Assembly: GCA_016717855.1 (NCBI GenBank)
Contig: JADKEV010000025.1
Location: forward strand, 16,275 to 80,274
DNA: 64,000 nucleotides
Direction of reading: 5' to 3'
DNA from: Betaproteobacteria bacterium
GTDB taxonomy: Bacteria; Pseudomonadota; Gammaproteobacteria; Burkholderiales; Casimicrobiaceae
A model generated the notes under the pieces. That model did no database searches, was not told the DNA's origin, and saw only the letters and a list, made by a program, of their open reading frames with translations. Both the position numbers and the translations under genes were made by a program. Of this stretch, positions 36,302 through 44,744 are shown piece after piece (within the stretch, counting starts at the first letter, position 1; each line of letters opens with the position of its first letter).

Positions 36302-37570
36302 ATGGCCTCCAACACCTTTTACTGGCGCGACCTGGCGAATCGCCGGATGCTGATCTGCATCTTCATCGGCTTTTCGTCGGGCCTCCCGCTGTTCATCCTG
36401 CTCAACCTGGTCGCGGCCTGGCTGCGCTCCGAGGGCGTGGATCTCAAGAGCATCGGCCTGTTCGCGCTGATCCAGTTTCCGTACACGTGGAAATTCCTGT
36501 GGTCGCCGCTGATGGACCGCTTTGCGCTGGGCCGGCTGGGTCGCCGCCGCGGCTGGATGCTGGGCACGCAGGTGCTGCTGCTCCTCTCGATCGCGGCTCT
36601 CGGCCTGTTCAGCCCGAAGACCGACCTGCTCACCATCGCGGCGCTGGCGGCGCTGGTCGCGTTCTTCAGCGCCAGCCAGGACATCGTGCTGGATGCCTAC
36701 CGGCGCGAGATCCTGTCGGACGAGGAGCAGGGGCTGGGCACCGCGATCCACGTCAACGCGTACAAGCTGGCCGGACTGATCCCGGGCTCGCTGTCGCTGA
36801 TCCTGGCCGACCACCTGCCCTGGGGCACGGTCTTCCTGGTGACGGCGATGTTCATGATCCCCGGCATGATCACCACGCTGCTGGTGAAGGAGCCACCCGT
36901 CTACGGCGCGCCGCCGAAGACGCTGCAGGACGCCGTCGTGCTGCCGTTCCGCGAGTTCCTGCGCCGCGCCGGCTGGCAGCAGGCGCTGATGGTGCTGTCG
37001 TTCATATTTCTCTACAAGCTCGGCGACAGCATGGCGGTGGCGCTGGCGACGCCGTTCTACCTCGACCTGGGATTTACCAAGACCGAGATTGGCCTGATCG
37101 CCAAGAACGCGGGGCTGTGGCTGAACGTCGCCGGGGGGCTGATCGGCGGCATCTGGCTGGTCAAGCTGGGCATCAATCGCGGCCTCTGGGTGTTCGGCGT
37201 GATCCAGGCCGTGGTGATCCTGGGCTTCGCGTGGCTGGCCGAAGTCGGGCCGGACAAGGTGGTGCTGGGCGTCGTCATCGGCGCCGAAGCCTTCGGCGTG
37301 GGTCTGGGCACCGCCGCGTTCACCGCCTACATCGCCCGGACCACCGACCCGCGCTACACAGCGACCCAGTTCGCGCTGTTCACCAGCCTGGCGTCGGTGC
37401 CGCGCACGTTCGCCAATGCCTCGACCGGCTACATCGTCGAGCAGACCGGCTGGTTCGGCTTCTTCCTGATCTGCACCGTGCTGGCGATCCCGGGCCTGTT
37501 GCTCCTGCCCAGGGTGGCGCCCTGGAACGAACCGCCGCCGGCCCCGCGAGCCGAACCGGCACCGACCTGA
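36302..37570 (+). CDS. ampG: AmpG-like MFS permease (anhydromuropeptide transport)
   Basis: 422 residues with about 12 membrane segments. FIGFSSGLPLFILLNLVAAW, QFPYTWKFLWSPLMDRF, GRRRGWM, FSASQDIVLDAYRREIL and KLGDSMAVALATPFYLDLGF are the AmpG signatures. AmpG imports GlcNAc-1,6-anhydroMurNAc peptides made by lytic transglycosylases for wall recycling. It follows metW by 26 bp and precedes an S41 protease by 4 bp. Full length. Confidence 0.85.
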   Translation: MASNTFYWRDLANRRMLICIFIGFSSGLPLFILLNLVAAWLRSEGVDLKSIGLFALIQFPYTWKFLWSPLMDRFALGRLGRRRGWMLGTQVLLLLSIAALGLFSPKTDLLTIAALAALVAFFSASQDIVLDAYRREILSDEEQGLGTAIHVNAYKLAGLIPGSLSLILADHLPWGTVFLVTAMFMIPGMITTLLVKEPPVYGAPPKTLQDAVVLPFREFLRRAGWQQALMVLSFIFLYKLGDSMAVALATPFYLDLGFTKTEIGLIAKNAGLWLNVAGGLIGGIWLVKLGINRGLWVFGVIQAVVILGFAWLAEVGPDKVVLGVVIGAEAFGVGLGTAAFTAYIARTTDPRYTATQFALFTSLASVPRTFANASTGYIVEQTGWFGFFLICTVLAIPGLLLLPRVAPWNEPPPAPRAEPAPT

Positions 37571-37574
37571 AAGA

Positions 37575-38924
37575 GTGCCCGTGTCGCGCGCAGCGAGAGT
37601 CCTGTTCCTGGCCGCCGCCCTGCTGCTGGACGGCTGCGCGGCGCTCGATCCCCACAACATCCTGACGCGCAACATGCGCACCGCCACCCCGGAGTTCCGG
37701 GTCGACGTGCTGGGCGCGTGGGGCCGCGCCGCCGCCTTCGACTACGTATGGGACACGATCAACCGGCGTTACGTCGATCCCGGCTTCAATGGCGTCGACT
37801 GGGTGGCGGTCGGCGCCCGCTACCGGCCCCGGGCGCTCGACGCCGCCGATGACGATGTCTTCTGGGACACGCTCGACCGGATGGCGGGTGAGTTGCGGGA
37901 TTCGCATACCCGTGTCGAGTCGCCGGCGTTCGTCGCGCTGCGGCGCCGGCAGGAGGCCGTTTCGCCGGGCATCGCGATCAACCGGGTCGAGGGCAGGATA
38001 GTCGTGACCGGCGTCGCGCCGGATTCCGACGCGCACTGGGCGGGCGTGCGCCCCGGAATGGAAGTCGCGCGCATCGGCGGGGTGCCCGCCGAGGAACGGT
38101 ACGCCCGCGCGCTGGCCGCCGAGCGCGAGCAATCGACGCCCTGGACCAAGGAGCGGCGTGCCTTTCGCGCGTTGCTGCGGGGCGAGCCGGAGTCGAAGCT
38201 GGCGTTCGAATTCGTCCGGGGCGACGGCTCGACCATAGCCACGACGCTGGAGTGGAAAGTGGTCCGGGCCGGATCCAGCGCGAATTCGCGGAAGCTGCCA
38301 TCGGGCTTCGGCTATATCCGCTTTTCCGATTTCTCCTGGGCGGTGCGCTCGCAGGTGCTCGCGGCGATCGCCGCGCACCGCGACCTGCCGGGGCTGATCA
38401 TCGACCTGCGCAACAACGGCGGCGGGCTGGCCTGGATGGTCGAGGCCATCGCCGAGCGCCTGGTCCGCGGCAGGATCGACATGGGCACCATCGTCACCCG
38501 GACCGGGCAGCCGGTGACGCTGTTCGGGTATCCGCTGGCGGAGATGCAGCGCACGCTGAACGGCGCGCCGGATGCGTACGACAAGCCGGTCGTGCTGCTG
38601 GTCAACGGCGGCAGCGCCAGCGCCAGCGAGATGCTGGCCGGCGGGCTCCAGGACATCGGCCGCGTCAAGGTCGTTGGCCAGCGCAGTTGCGGCTGCCTGC
38701 TCGCCTACCTCGGCTACGCATCGGTGCCCGGCGGGGCCGAACTGGCGTACTCGGAAATCGGCATGATCTCGGCCAAGGGCCGCCGGATCGAGCGCGAAGG
38801 CGTGATCCCCGACATCGAAGTGCCGATCACGCGGGAGGACCTGCGGGTGAACCGCGACCGCACGCTCGAGGTCGCGGAAGACCTGCTGCGCAAGATGACG
38901 GAGCGTCCCGCGACCAAGGGTTGA
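37575..38924 (+). CDS. S41-family protease with PDZ domain, putative lipoprotein
   Basis: 449 residues from a GTG four bases after the ampG stop. An N-terminal hydrophobic stretch ends in LDGC (Cys21), a possible lipobox with an unusual Asp. A PDZ domain spans about 130-225 (VTGVAPDSDAHWAGVRPGME). The S41 domain has LIIDLRNNGGG and NGGSASASEMLAGGL with the nucleophile Ser. The Lys of C-terminal processing proteases (TxGKG) is missing: the sequence is RSCGCLL. An LRDSHTRV motif near 107-114 suggests the tricorn-like S41 branch that uses His. Probably an envelope protease with unknown substrate. Confidence 0.8.
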   Translation: MPVSRAARVLFLAAALLLDGCAALDPHNILTRNMRTATPEFRVDVLGAWGRAAAFDYVWDTINRRYVDPGFNGVDWVAVGARYRPRALDAADDDVFWDTLDRMAGELRDSHTRVESPAFVALRRRQEAVSPGIAINRVEGRIVVTGVAPDSDAHWAGVRPGMEVARIGGVPAEERYARALAAEREQSTPWTKERRAFRALLRGEPESKLAFEFVRGDGSTIATTLEWKVVRAGSSANSRKLPSGFGYIRFSDFSWAVRSQVLAAIAAHRDLPGLIIDLRNNGGGLAWMVEAIAERLVRGRIDMGTIVTRTGQPVTLFGYPLAEMQRTLNGAPDAYDKPVVLLVNGGSASASEMLAGGLQDIGRVKVVGQRSCGCLLAYLGYASVPGGAELAYSEIGMISAKGRRIEREGVIPDIEVPITREDLRVNRDRTLEVAEDLLRKMTERPATKG

Positions 38925-38972
38925 CCCGAAGTTGCCGCAACCAGCAGATGTCCGTTCAAATTCGTAAAATAT

Positions 38973-39004
38973 CGTAGGATGGGTGGAGCGAAGCGATACC
39001 CATC
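38973..39004 (+). repeat. REP-like 32-bp repeat, copy 3
   Basis: Plus-strand consensus copy (cgtaggatgggtggagcgaa then gcgatacccatc), identical to copies 4 and 5. It lies between the S41 protease gene and msrB. Confidence 0.75.
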
Positions 39005-39064
39005 GATGGTGGGTCAAGCGCAGCAACATCCAACATCGCTGAATCGCCTTGAAAGGAGCAAGCC

Positions 39065-39463
39065 ATGGACAAGATCAGCAAGACCCCCGCCGAGTGGAAA
39101 AAGCAACTGACCCGGATCCAGTACAACGTCACCCGCGAGCACGGCACCGAGCGGGCTTTCACCGGCGAGAACTGGGACACCAAGAAGCCGGGCAAGTACA
39201 AGTGCGTGTGCTGCGGGCTGGACCTGTTCGACGCGAACACCAAGTTCGATTCCGGCACCGGCTGGCCTTCGTTCTGGGCGCCGGCGCAAGCCGACAACGT
39301 CGCCACCAAGGAGGACCGCGGCCTGTTCATGCGCCGCACCGAAGTCCTCTGCGCCCGCTGCGACGCGCACCTCGGCCACGTGTTCGACGACGGCCCCGAT
39401 CCCACGGGCCTGCGCTACTGCATGAACGGCGCGGCGCTGAAGTTCGAGGAAGAGAAGAAGTAA
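39065..39463 (+). CDS. msrB: Peptide-methionine (R)-S-oxide reductase
   Basis: 132 residues with AAAGGAG ahead of the ATG. Two zinc CxxC pairs are present (YKCVCCGLDLF and LCARCDAHLGHVF), with the family core FDSGTGWPSFW. The catalytic Cys119 stands in LRYCMNGAAL, where most MsrB have RYCINSASL, so the Ser after Asn is Gly here. It repairs R-methionine sulfoxide in proteins. Single gene by spacing. Confidence 0.94.
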   Translation: MDKISKTPAEWKKQLTRIQYNVTREHGTERAFTGENWDTKKPGKYKCVCCGLDLFDANTKFDSGTGWPSFWAPAQADNVATKEDRGLFMRRTEVLCARCDAHLGHVFDDGPDPTGLRYCMNGAALKFEEEKK

Positions 39464-39576
39464 CGCTTGAGCGGTGCCGTGGCTGCATCGACTGGCCGGA
39501 ACGCGGGAACCGGCGAGGCGACAGTGCGGTCGCGATTTGAAGCAAGGGACTGAAGCACGCGGGAGCAGGGACAACG

Positions 39577-40716
39577 ATGCGCAATCCCCGGCGGTGGCGG
39601 AACATCGGACTGGGCTTTGCCGCAAGCGGGTTCGCGGCGATGGGTGTCCATTTCATGCTGCCCGCGGAGACCGTGCACAACACGCTGACGGGCGCCATCC
39701 TCTTCTGGCCCAATGCGCTCCTGTTCGGCGGGGCCGCCATCTTCACCACGGCAACGCGCGCAGGGCCGGGGGCAGGCATCATTGCCCGCTGGCGCGTCGA
39801 TGCCGCCACCTGGCGCGCGTTCATCGAACTGAACGACCGGCTGCATTTGGCAACCGGCGAACCGGGCAATGAACTCTCCATCCGGTCCGAAGTACCACCT
39901 GAAGGCATCGAGGTGATCGTCGGCGAAACGGCGATCCGGATCGATCAAAGCATTCACTTGCTGCCGCGCAGAGGCACCCCGGAGATCACCCATGCCGCGC
40001 TGGAGATCGGCAGGCCGCGGCTGACGTATGTCGAGTTACGGCTCTATTACCCCGGCGGCGGACACGGCGCGTCCGGCGTGCCGCGTGCGCCATTGCGGAC
40101 CGTGTTGCGGTTTCCGGTTGCCGCCGGCGCGGCGGGGGGGGGGGGGGGGGGGGCGACCGACCCGAAATCGAGCACGGCGGTGCCGCGGGAAGGGGATGGC
40201 GACATGGCGCGGCGCTGGGCGGTTGTTTGGGCTGTCTCGCCGTCCCACTACGGCCCGCCGGGCCGACGCCCGGGACGGCAGGCGGCTGTTTTTCTCGGCA
40301 CCGCCATGGCTCGGTGTCATGACTCTGTTGTACGGTCTGTTCCAGATCAGGACTGGTCAACGGGACACGAAGGTCATTTATTCGCTGGCCGGTCGCCTGG
40401 CTTCCCGGTGGCTAGGACTGTAACGCTCACGTGTCTGCTTCCCCATCGCAGCGTTGCCATCTCGCAGGGCGCTTCGCTGCGCCTTGCGCCCGACGGGACG
40501 CCGCGCCATACGCTGCGCCCGCCGTTTGAGCGTTACAGTCCACAGGGCGATCGCCGGACCATTGCGCGTCAGCAGTTCAGCCGCCGCCCTGCCGCTGCGC
40601 GTCCAGTTCCGCCTGGACCCACAGCCAGTCTTCTTCCAGCGTCGCGATCCGGCTCGCTATCTTCGCCCTGGCGCTTGACGCGATCCTGCAGCGATCCCTT
40701 GTTGGCCTCGTCGTAG
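39577..40716 (+). CDS. Hypothetical membrane protein interrupted by a G20 tract
   Basis: The first 185 residues look like a real protein: MRNPRRWRNIGLGFAASGFA with two membrane segments (IGLGFAASGFAAMGVHFML and GAILFWPNALLFGGAAIFT), then a soluble region (RWRVDAATWRAFIELND, EVIVGETAIRIDQSIHLLP, LTYVELRLYYPGG). At 40134-40153 the frame meets twenty consecutive G. Beyond it the open frame to 40716 has no protein-like character and runs antisense into the ABC-F gene, so the true 3' end is unknown. Either the tract is an assembly or sequencing fault or it is a slippery tract. No family recognised. Confidence 0.45.
   Translation: MRNPRRWRNIGLGFAASGFAAMGVHFMLPAETVHNTLTGAILFWPNALLFGGAAIFTTATRAGPGAGIIARWRVDAATWRAFIELNDRLHLATGEPGNELSIRSEVPPEGIEVIVGETAIRIDQSIHLLPRRGTPEITHAALEIGRPRLTYVELRLYYPGGGHGASGVPRAPLRTVLRFPVAAGAAGGGGGGATDPKSSTAVPREGDGDMARRWAVVWAVSPSHYGPPGRRPGRQAAVFLGTAMARCHDSVVRSVPDQDWSTGHEGHLFAGRSPGFPVARTVTLTCLLPHRSVAISQGASLRLAPDGTPRHTLRPPFERYSPQGDRRTIARQQFSRRPAAARPVPPGPTASLLPASRSGSLSSPWRLTRSCSDPLLASS
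40134..40153. repeat. Homopolymer of 20 G
   Basis: Twenty G in a row inside the hypothetical gene at 39577. Length changes would switch the reading frame. A poly-G sequencing artefact is at least as likely as a natural slippage tract. Confidence 0.9.
40415..40541. mobile_element. 127-bp MITE-like segment with 15-bp terminal inverted repeats
   Basis: GGACTGTAACGCTCA (40415-40429) and TGAGCGTTACAGTCC (40527-40541) are perfect inverted repeats enclosing 97 bp without a gene. The interior has its own GGGCGC/GCGCCC hairpin. Flanking bases show no obvious target-site duplication. Size and structure fit a non-autonomous transposon or a large hairpin between convergent genes. Only one copy is seen here. 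Confidence 0.45.
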
Positions 40717-42513
40717 GCTTCGGCCGCGGCCAGCCAGGTCTCGATCTCCGACTTTTCCCGCTGCAGCGGCGCGAGCTCGCGCTCGATCCCGGCCAGCCGC
40801 TTTTCCAGCGGCTTGCGTGCAGCGGCCAGGCGCTGGCGTGCTTCCGCCTCGCTGCGCTTCTGCGCCTTGCGATCGACGGGCGCTGCGGCACCCGCGGCCG
40901 CGTCGGTGGCCTGCCCGTCGCCGCTCGCATCCAGCCGCCGCCGCGCCAGCACCCAGTCGCGGTAGTCGTCGAGGTCGCCGTCGAACGGGGCGAGGCCGCC
41001 ATTGGCGACCAGCCAGAGCTGGTCGACCGACGCGCGCAACAAGTGCCGGTCGTGGGCGATGACGACCAGCGCGCCTTCGAACTCGAGCAGCGCTTCGGTC
41101 AGCGCCTCGCGCATCTCGATGTCCAGGTGATTGGTCGGCTCGTCGAGCAACAGCAGGTTCGGCTTCTGGTAGACGATCAGCGCCAGTGCGAGGCGCGCCT
41201 TTTCGCCGCCGGAGAACGGCTCGATCGCGCTCTCTGCCTGCCGTCCGCGAAAATCGAAGCCGCCCAGGAAGTTGCGCAACTCCTGCTCGCGCACGGTGGG
41301 GTCGATGCGCTTCAAGTGCCACAGCGGAGAATGCTCCAGCCGCAGCTGCTCGACCTGGTGCTGGGCGAAGTAGCCGATCGCCAGGCCCTGGCCCGTGTGC
41401 ATCTCGCCGGAGATCGGCTGCAGTTCGCCGCAGAGGAGCTTGAGCAGCGTCGACTTGCCCGCGCCGTTGGGTCCCAGCAGGCCGATGCGCTCGCCCGGGC
41501 AGCAGTGACCATTCGAGGTCGCGCAGCACGGCCTTGCCGTCGTAGCCGATGGTCACGTCCTCCAGCCGGATCAGCTGCCGGGGCGCGCGGTCGGGCGCCG
41601 AAAACGAGAAGGAGAACGGGGTGTCGATGTGCGCCTTGGCGACGACTTCCATCTTTTCCAGCATCTTCAGCCGGCTCTGCGCCTGCTTGGCCTTGGTCGC
41701 CTTGGCGCGGAAGCGGTCGACGAACGACTGCAGGTGCGCGATCCGCTTCTGCTGCCGCGCGTATGTCGTCTGCTGCAGCGCGAGCTGTTCGGCGCGCTGG
41801 ACTTCGAACTGCGCGTAGTTGCCGGTGTACACGCGCAGCCGGTGGTCCTCGAAGTGCGCGATCGCATCGACCGTCGCGTCGAGGAAGTCGCGGTCATGGG
41901 TGATCAGGAGCAGCGTGCCCGGATACTTCTTGAGCCAGTCCTCCAGCCACAGCACCGCGTCCAGGTCCAGGTGGTTGGTCGGCTCGTCGAGCAACAGCAG
42001 GTCGGAGCGGCACATCAGCGCCTGCGCGAGATTCAGGCGCATCCGCCAGCCGCCGGAGAACTCGGCGACCGGGCGCGCGTGCTGGTCCGCGACGAAGCCC
42101 AGGCCGTGCAGCAGCGCCGCGGCCCGGGCGGCGGCGGCGTGGCCGCCGATCGTGGTGTAGCGTTCGTGCAACTCGCCCAGCAGCTCGCCGGGCGTCGCAT
42201 GGTCGGCTTCAGCGGCGGCCAGCGCGGCCTCGACCGCGCGCAATTCGGCGTCGCCGTCGAGCACGTAATCCAGCGCCGAGCGGGTGACCGCAGGCGTGTC
42301 CTGCGCGACGTGCGCGATCACCCAGCGCGGGGGCAGGTCGATGTCGCCCGAGTCGGGCCCGAACTCGCGCCGCAGCAGCGAGAACAGGCTGGACTTGCCG
42401 CAGCCGTTGGCGCCGACCAGCCCGAGCTTGTGGCCGGGGAACACGGTCAGCGCGGCCTGCTCCAGCAGCACCTTGTGGCCGCGGCGCAGGGTCAGGTTGG
42501 CGATACGCAACAT
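40577..42513 (-). CDS. ABC-F ATPase (Uup/YheS-type), frame broken twice
   Basis: About 645 residues once frames are joined. The first ATPase domain is intact: VGANGCGKSSLFSLL, EFSGGWRMRLNLAQAL, LLLLDEPTNHLDLDA. An interdomain linker rich in Arg/Gln/Lys follows, and the second domain has LLGPNGAGKST, PFSGGEKARLALAL and LLLLDEPTNHLDIE. The frame shifts at the second Walker A (extra base in the run at 41494-41499) and again near 40666-40668, before the tail IATLEEDWLWVQAELDAQ. Each needs removal of one base of a short G/C run. ABC-F proteins act on the ribosome. Given two identical error types, sequencing error is likelier than a dead gene. Confidence 0.8.
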
Positions 42514-42534
42514 GGGGATTTCCGGACGCCGCGC

Positions 42535-43314
42535 TCAGAGCACGTAGTCGTAGTCGACGATCAGCGGGGCATGGTCGCTGAAGCGCTCGTCCTTGTAGAT
42601 GGCCGAGGTGCGGGCGGTGGCCGCGAGCCCCGGGGTGGCGATGTGATAGTCGATGCGCCAGCCGACGTTCTTGTCCCAGGCCCGGCCGCGGTTGCTCCAC
42701 CACGTGTACTGCTCGGGCCGCGGGTCGAGCTTCCTGAATACGTCGACGTAACCCAGCTTGTCGAAGGCGTGCGTCAGCCACGCCCGTTCCTCGGGCAGAA
42801 AACCGGAGTTCTTCTGGTTGCTGCGCCAATTCTTCAGGTCGATGGGCTGGTGGGCGATGTTCCAGTCGCCGCAAAGCAGGACTTCGCGCCTGGCGCGCTT
42901 GAGCTTCTTCAGGTGGGGCAGGAAGGCTTCCAGGAAGCGGAACTTCGCCGCCTGCCGCTCCGGGCCGCTGGAGCCCGACGGCTGGTAGAGGCTGATGATG
43001 GACAGGTTGCCGAAATCGGCCTGCAGGTAGCGGCCTTCGCCATCGAACTCCTTGTGGCCAAAACCCTGCCTGACCTTGTCCGGGGCGCGCCGGACATAGA
43101 GGCCGACGCCGCTGTAGCCCTTTTTCTGCGCCGGATGGAAGAACGACACCGCGCCCTGGGGCGCGCGCAGTGAATCGGGGATGTCGTCATGGCCGGCCTT
43201 GAGTTCCTGGACGCACAGGACGTCCCAGGGCCCGGCGGCCTTTTCCAGCCAGCGCGACAGCCCCTTTCTTTCGGCGGACCGGATGCCGTTGACGTTGAGT
43301 GAAATGACCCGCAT
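42535..43314 (-). CDS. xth: Exodeoxyribonuclease III / AP endonuclease
   Basis: 259 residues from the ATG at 43314 (MRVISLNVNGIRSAERKG). All ExoIII motifs are present: LNVNGIR, VQELKA with the metal Glu, YSGVGLYVR, LCGDWNIAHQPIDLKNW, RIDYHIATP and SDHAPLIVDY with the catalytic Asp-His. It cuts at abasic sites and removes 3' blocks in base-excision repair. It ends 21 bp before the ABC-F start on the same strand and is divergent from pyrE. Confidence 0.94.
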   Translation of the reverse strand: MRVISLNVNGIRSAERKGLSRWLEKAAGPWDVLCVQELKAGHDDIPDSLRAPQGAVSFFHPAQKKGYSGVGLYVRRAPDKVRQGFGHKEFDGEGRYLQADFGNLSIISLYQPSGSSGPERQAAKFRFLEAFLPHLKKLKRARREVLLCGDWNIAHQPIDLKNWRSNQKNSGFLPEERAWLTHAFDKLGYVDVFRKLDPRPEQYTWWSNRGRAWDKNVGWRIDYHIATPGLAATARTSAIYKDERFSDHAPLIVDYDYVL

Positions 43315-43427
43315 CGGGCGCTCAACAAAAAATGGAAGGCGCGAGGGTACCACGAAGGCAAATCGGGCTTCCCCGGAAAATGCCAAAGTCATAGGCGAAA
43401 TCCGCGCGACACGCTACAATTTCCGGC

Positions 43428-44081
43428 ATGAACGCTTCCCTCCCCGATTTCCGGCAGGCTTTCCTGGACTTCTCCCTGGCGCAGGGCGTCCTGAAATTCG
43501 GCTCGTTCACGACCAAGTCCGGGCGCAACACGCCGTACTTCTTCAACTCGGGCCTGTTCAACGACGGCGAATCGCTGCGCCGCCTGGGTGAGTTCTACGC
43601 GGACGCGTACCTGGCGAGCGGCGTTCCCTGCGACCAATTGTTCGGACCGGCGTACAAGGGCATTCCGCTGGTCGCGGCGACCGCCGTCGCGCTGGCCGGC
43701 CGGGGACACAATCTTCCGTACAGCTTCAACCGCAAGGAAGCCAAGGATCACGGCGAGGGCGGGACGATCGTCGGCGCGGCGCTCAAGGGCCGGGTGCTGA
43801 TCATCGACGACGTGATCACCGACGGCGGCGCCAAGCGCGAAGCGATCGACCTGATCAAGGCGCATGGGGCGGCGCCCGCGGCCATCCTGATCGCGCTCGA
43901 CCGCCAGGAGAAGGGCCGCGGCGAGCAGTCGCCGGTGCAGGAGATCGAACGGGAGTACGGGATCCGGGTCGTCGCCATCGCGGGGCTCGACGACTTGTTC
44001 ACGTTCATGCGCGGCCGGCCGGACCTGGCCGAGCATCTGCCCAGGATCGCGGCCTACCGGGAGGCGTATGGGGTGCGCTAG
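43428..44081 (+). CDS. pyrE: Orotate phosphoribosyltransferase
   Basis: 217 residues. FTTKSGRNTPYFFNSGLFND is the family N-terminal signature, GPAYKGIPLVAATAVALAG and YSFNRKEAKDHGEGG hold the PRPP/orotate loop, and VLIIDDVITDGGAKREA is the PRPP-binding motif. It makes OMP in pyrimidine synthesis. A TACAAT box (43415-43420) lies only seven bases before the ATG and no Shine-Dalgarno is visible. If that box is the -10, the mRNA would be almost leaderless. The 3' end overlaps the next gene by 14 bp. Confidence 0.95.
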   Translation: MNASLPDFRQAFLDFSLAQGVLKFGSFTTKSGRNTPYFFNSGLFNDGESLRRLGEFYADAYLASGVPCDQLFGPAYKGIPLVAATAVALAGRGHNLPYSFNRKEAKDHGEGGTIVGAALKGRVLIIDDVITDGGAKREAIDLIKAHGAAPAAILIALDRQEKGRGEQSPVQEIEREYGIRVVAIAGLDDLFTFMRGRPDLAEHLPRIAAYREAYGVR

Positions 44082-44715
44082 GCTGCTGCCGCCGGCTTTG
44101 CTCTCGCTCGCGGCCGCGCTGGCCGCGATGTCCCATGCGGTGGCCGATACATACAAGTGGATCGACGACAAGGGCAACGTGCAATACACCGACAGGCTCC
44201 CGCCGGACCTGGGTCGCGGCATGACCGAACTCAACAAGCAGGGAATGACCAGGAAGGTCACCGAGCCGGCGCCGACGGCGGAGCAGCGCAAGGCGAAGGA
44301 AGACGCACTGGAGCAGGAGCGCCAGACCGAACGGGCCAGGCGATACAAGCGGTATCAGGACGATGCGCTGCTTTCCTCATACGCCTCCGAGAACGACATC
44401 GATCTCGCCCGGCGCCGCAACCTGGCGCTGGTCGGCGCCGGCATCAACAGCGCCGAGGCGCGAATCAAGGCGCTGGAGAAGCGCCGGATCTACCTGCAGC
44501 GTGAAACCCTGTTCTACGAAAAGAAGCCGGTTCCGGAAAAGCTCAAACGCGAACTGGCGAGCGTCGTCGCCGAGATACCGAAGCAGCATGCGTTGATCCA
44601 GGAAAAGAACCAGGAGGCGCTGGAGGTGATCAACCGGTACGAGCAACAGAAGGCGCGGTTCCGCGAACTGAAGGCGCAAATGGTGCGCGAGGCACTGGCG
44701 GTCAAGCGGCAGTAA
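44068..44715 (+). CDS. DUF4124-domain exported protein
   Basis: 215 residues starting inside the pyrE 3' end. Signal peptide (LLPPALLSLAAALAAMSHAV, cleavage near AVA). The mature N-terminus TYKWIDDKGNVQYTDRLPPD is the DUF4124 signature, a short beta domain of periplasmic proteins. The rest is a long Lys/Arg/Glu-rich helical part (AEQRKAKEDALEQERQTERA, then RELKAQMVREALAVKRQ), probably coiled coil. Function unknown. The overlap with pyrE implies cotranscription. Confidence 0.8.
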   Translation: MGCARLLPPALLSLAAALAAMSHAVADTYKWIDDKGNVQYTDRLPPDLGRGMTELNKQGMTRKVTEPAPTAEQRKAKEDALEQERQTERARRYKRYQDDALLSSYASENDIDLARRRNLALVGAGINSAEARIKALEKRRIYLQRETLFYEKKPVPEKLKRELASVVAEIPKQHALIQEKNQEALEVINRYEQQKARFRELKAQMVREALAVKRQ

Positions 44716-44744
44716 CGGTAAGGTCGCGACGCGATCGCGGGAAG

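Noticed and set aside
40160..40560. Possible C-terminal continuation of the hypothetical membrane protein after the G20 tract
   Set aside because: None of the three frames gives protein-like sequence, and much of the stretch is the inverted-repeat segment.
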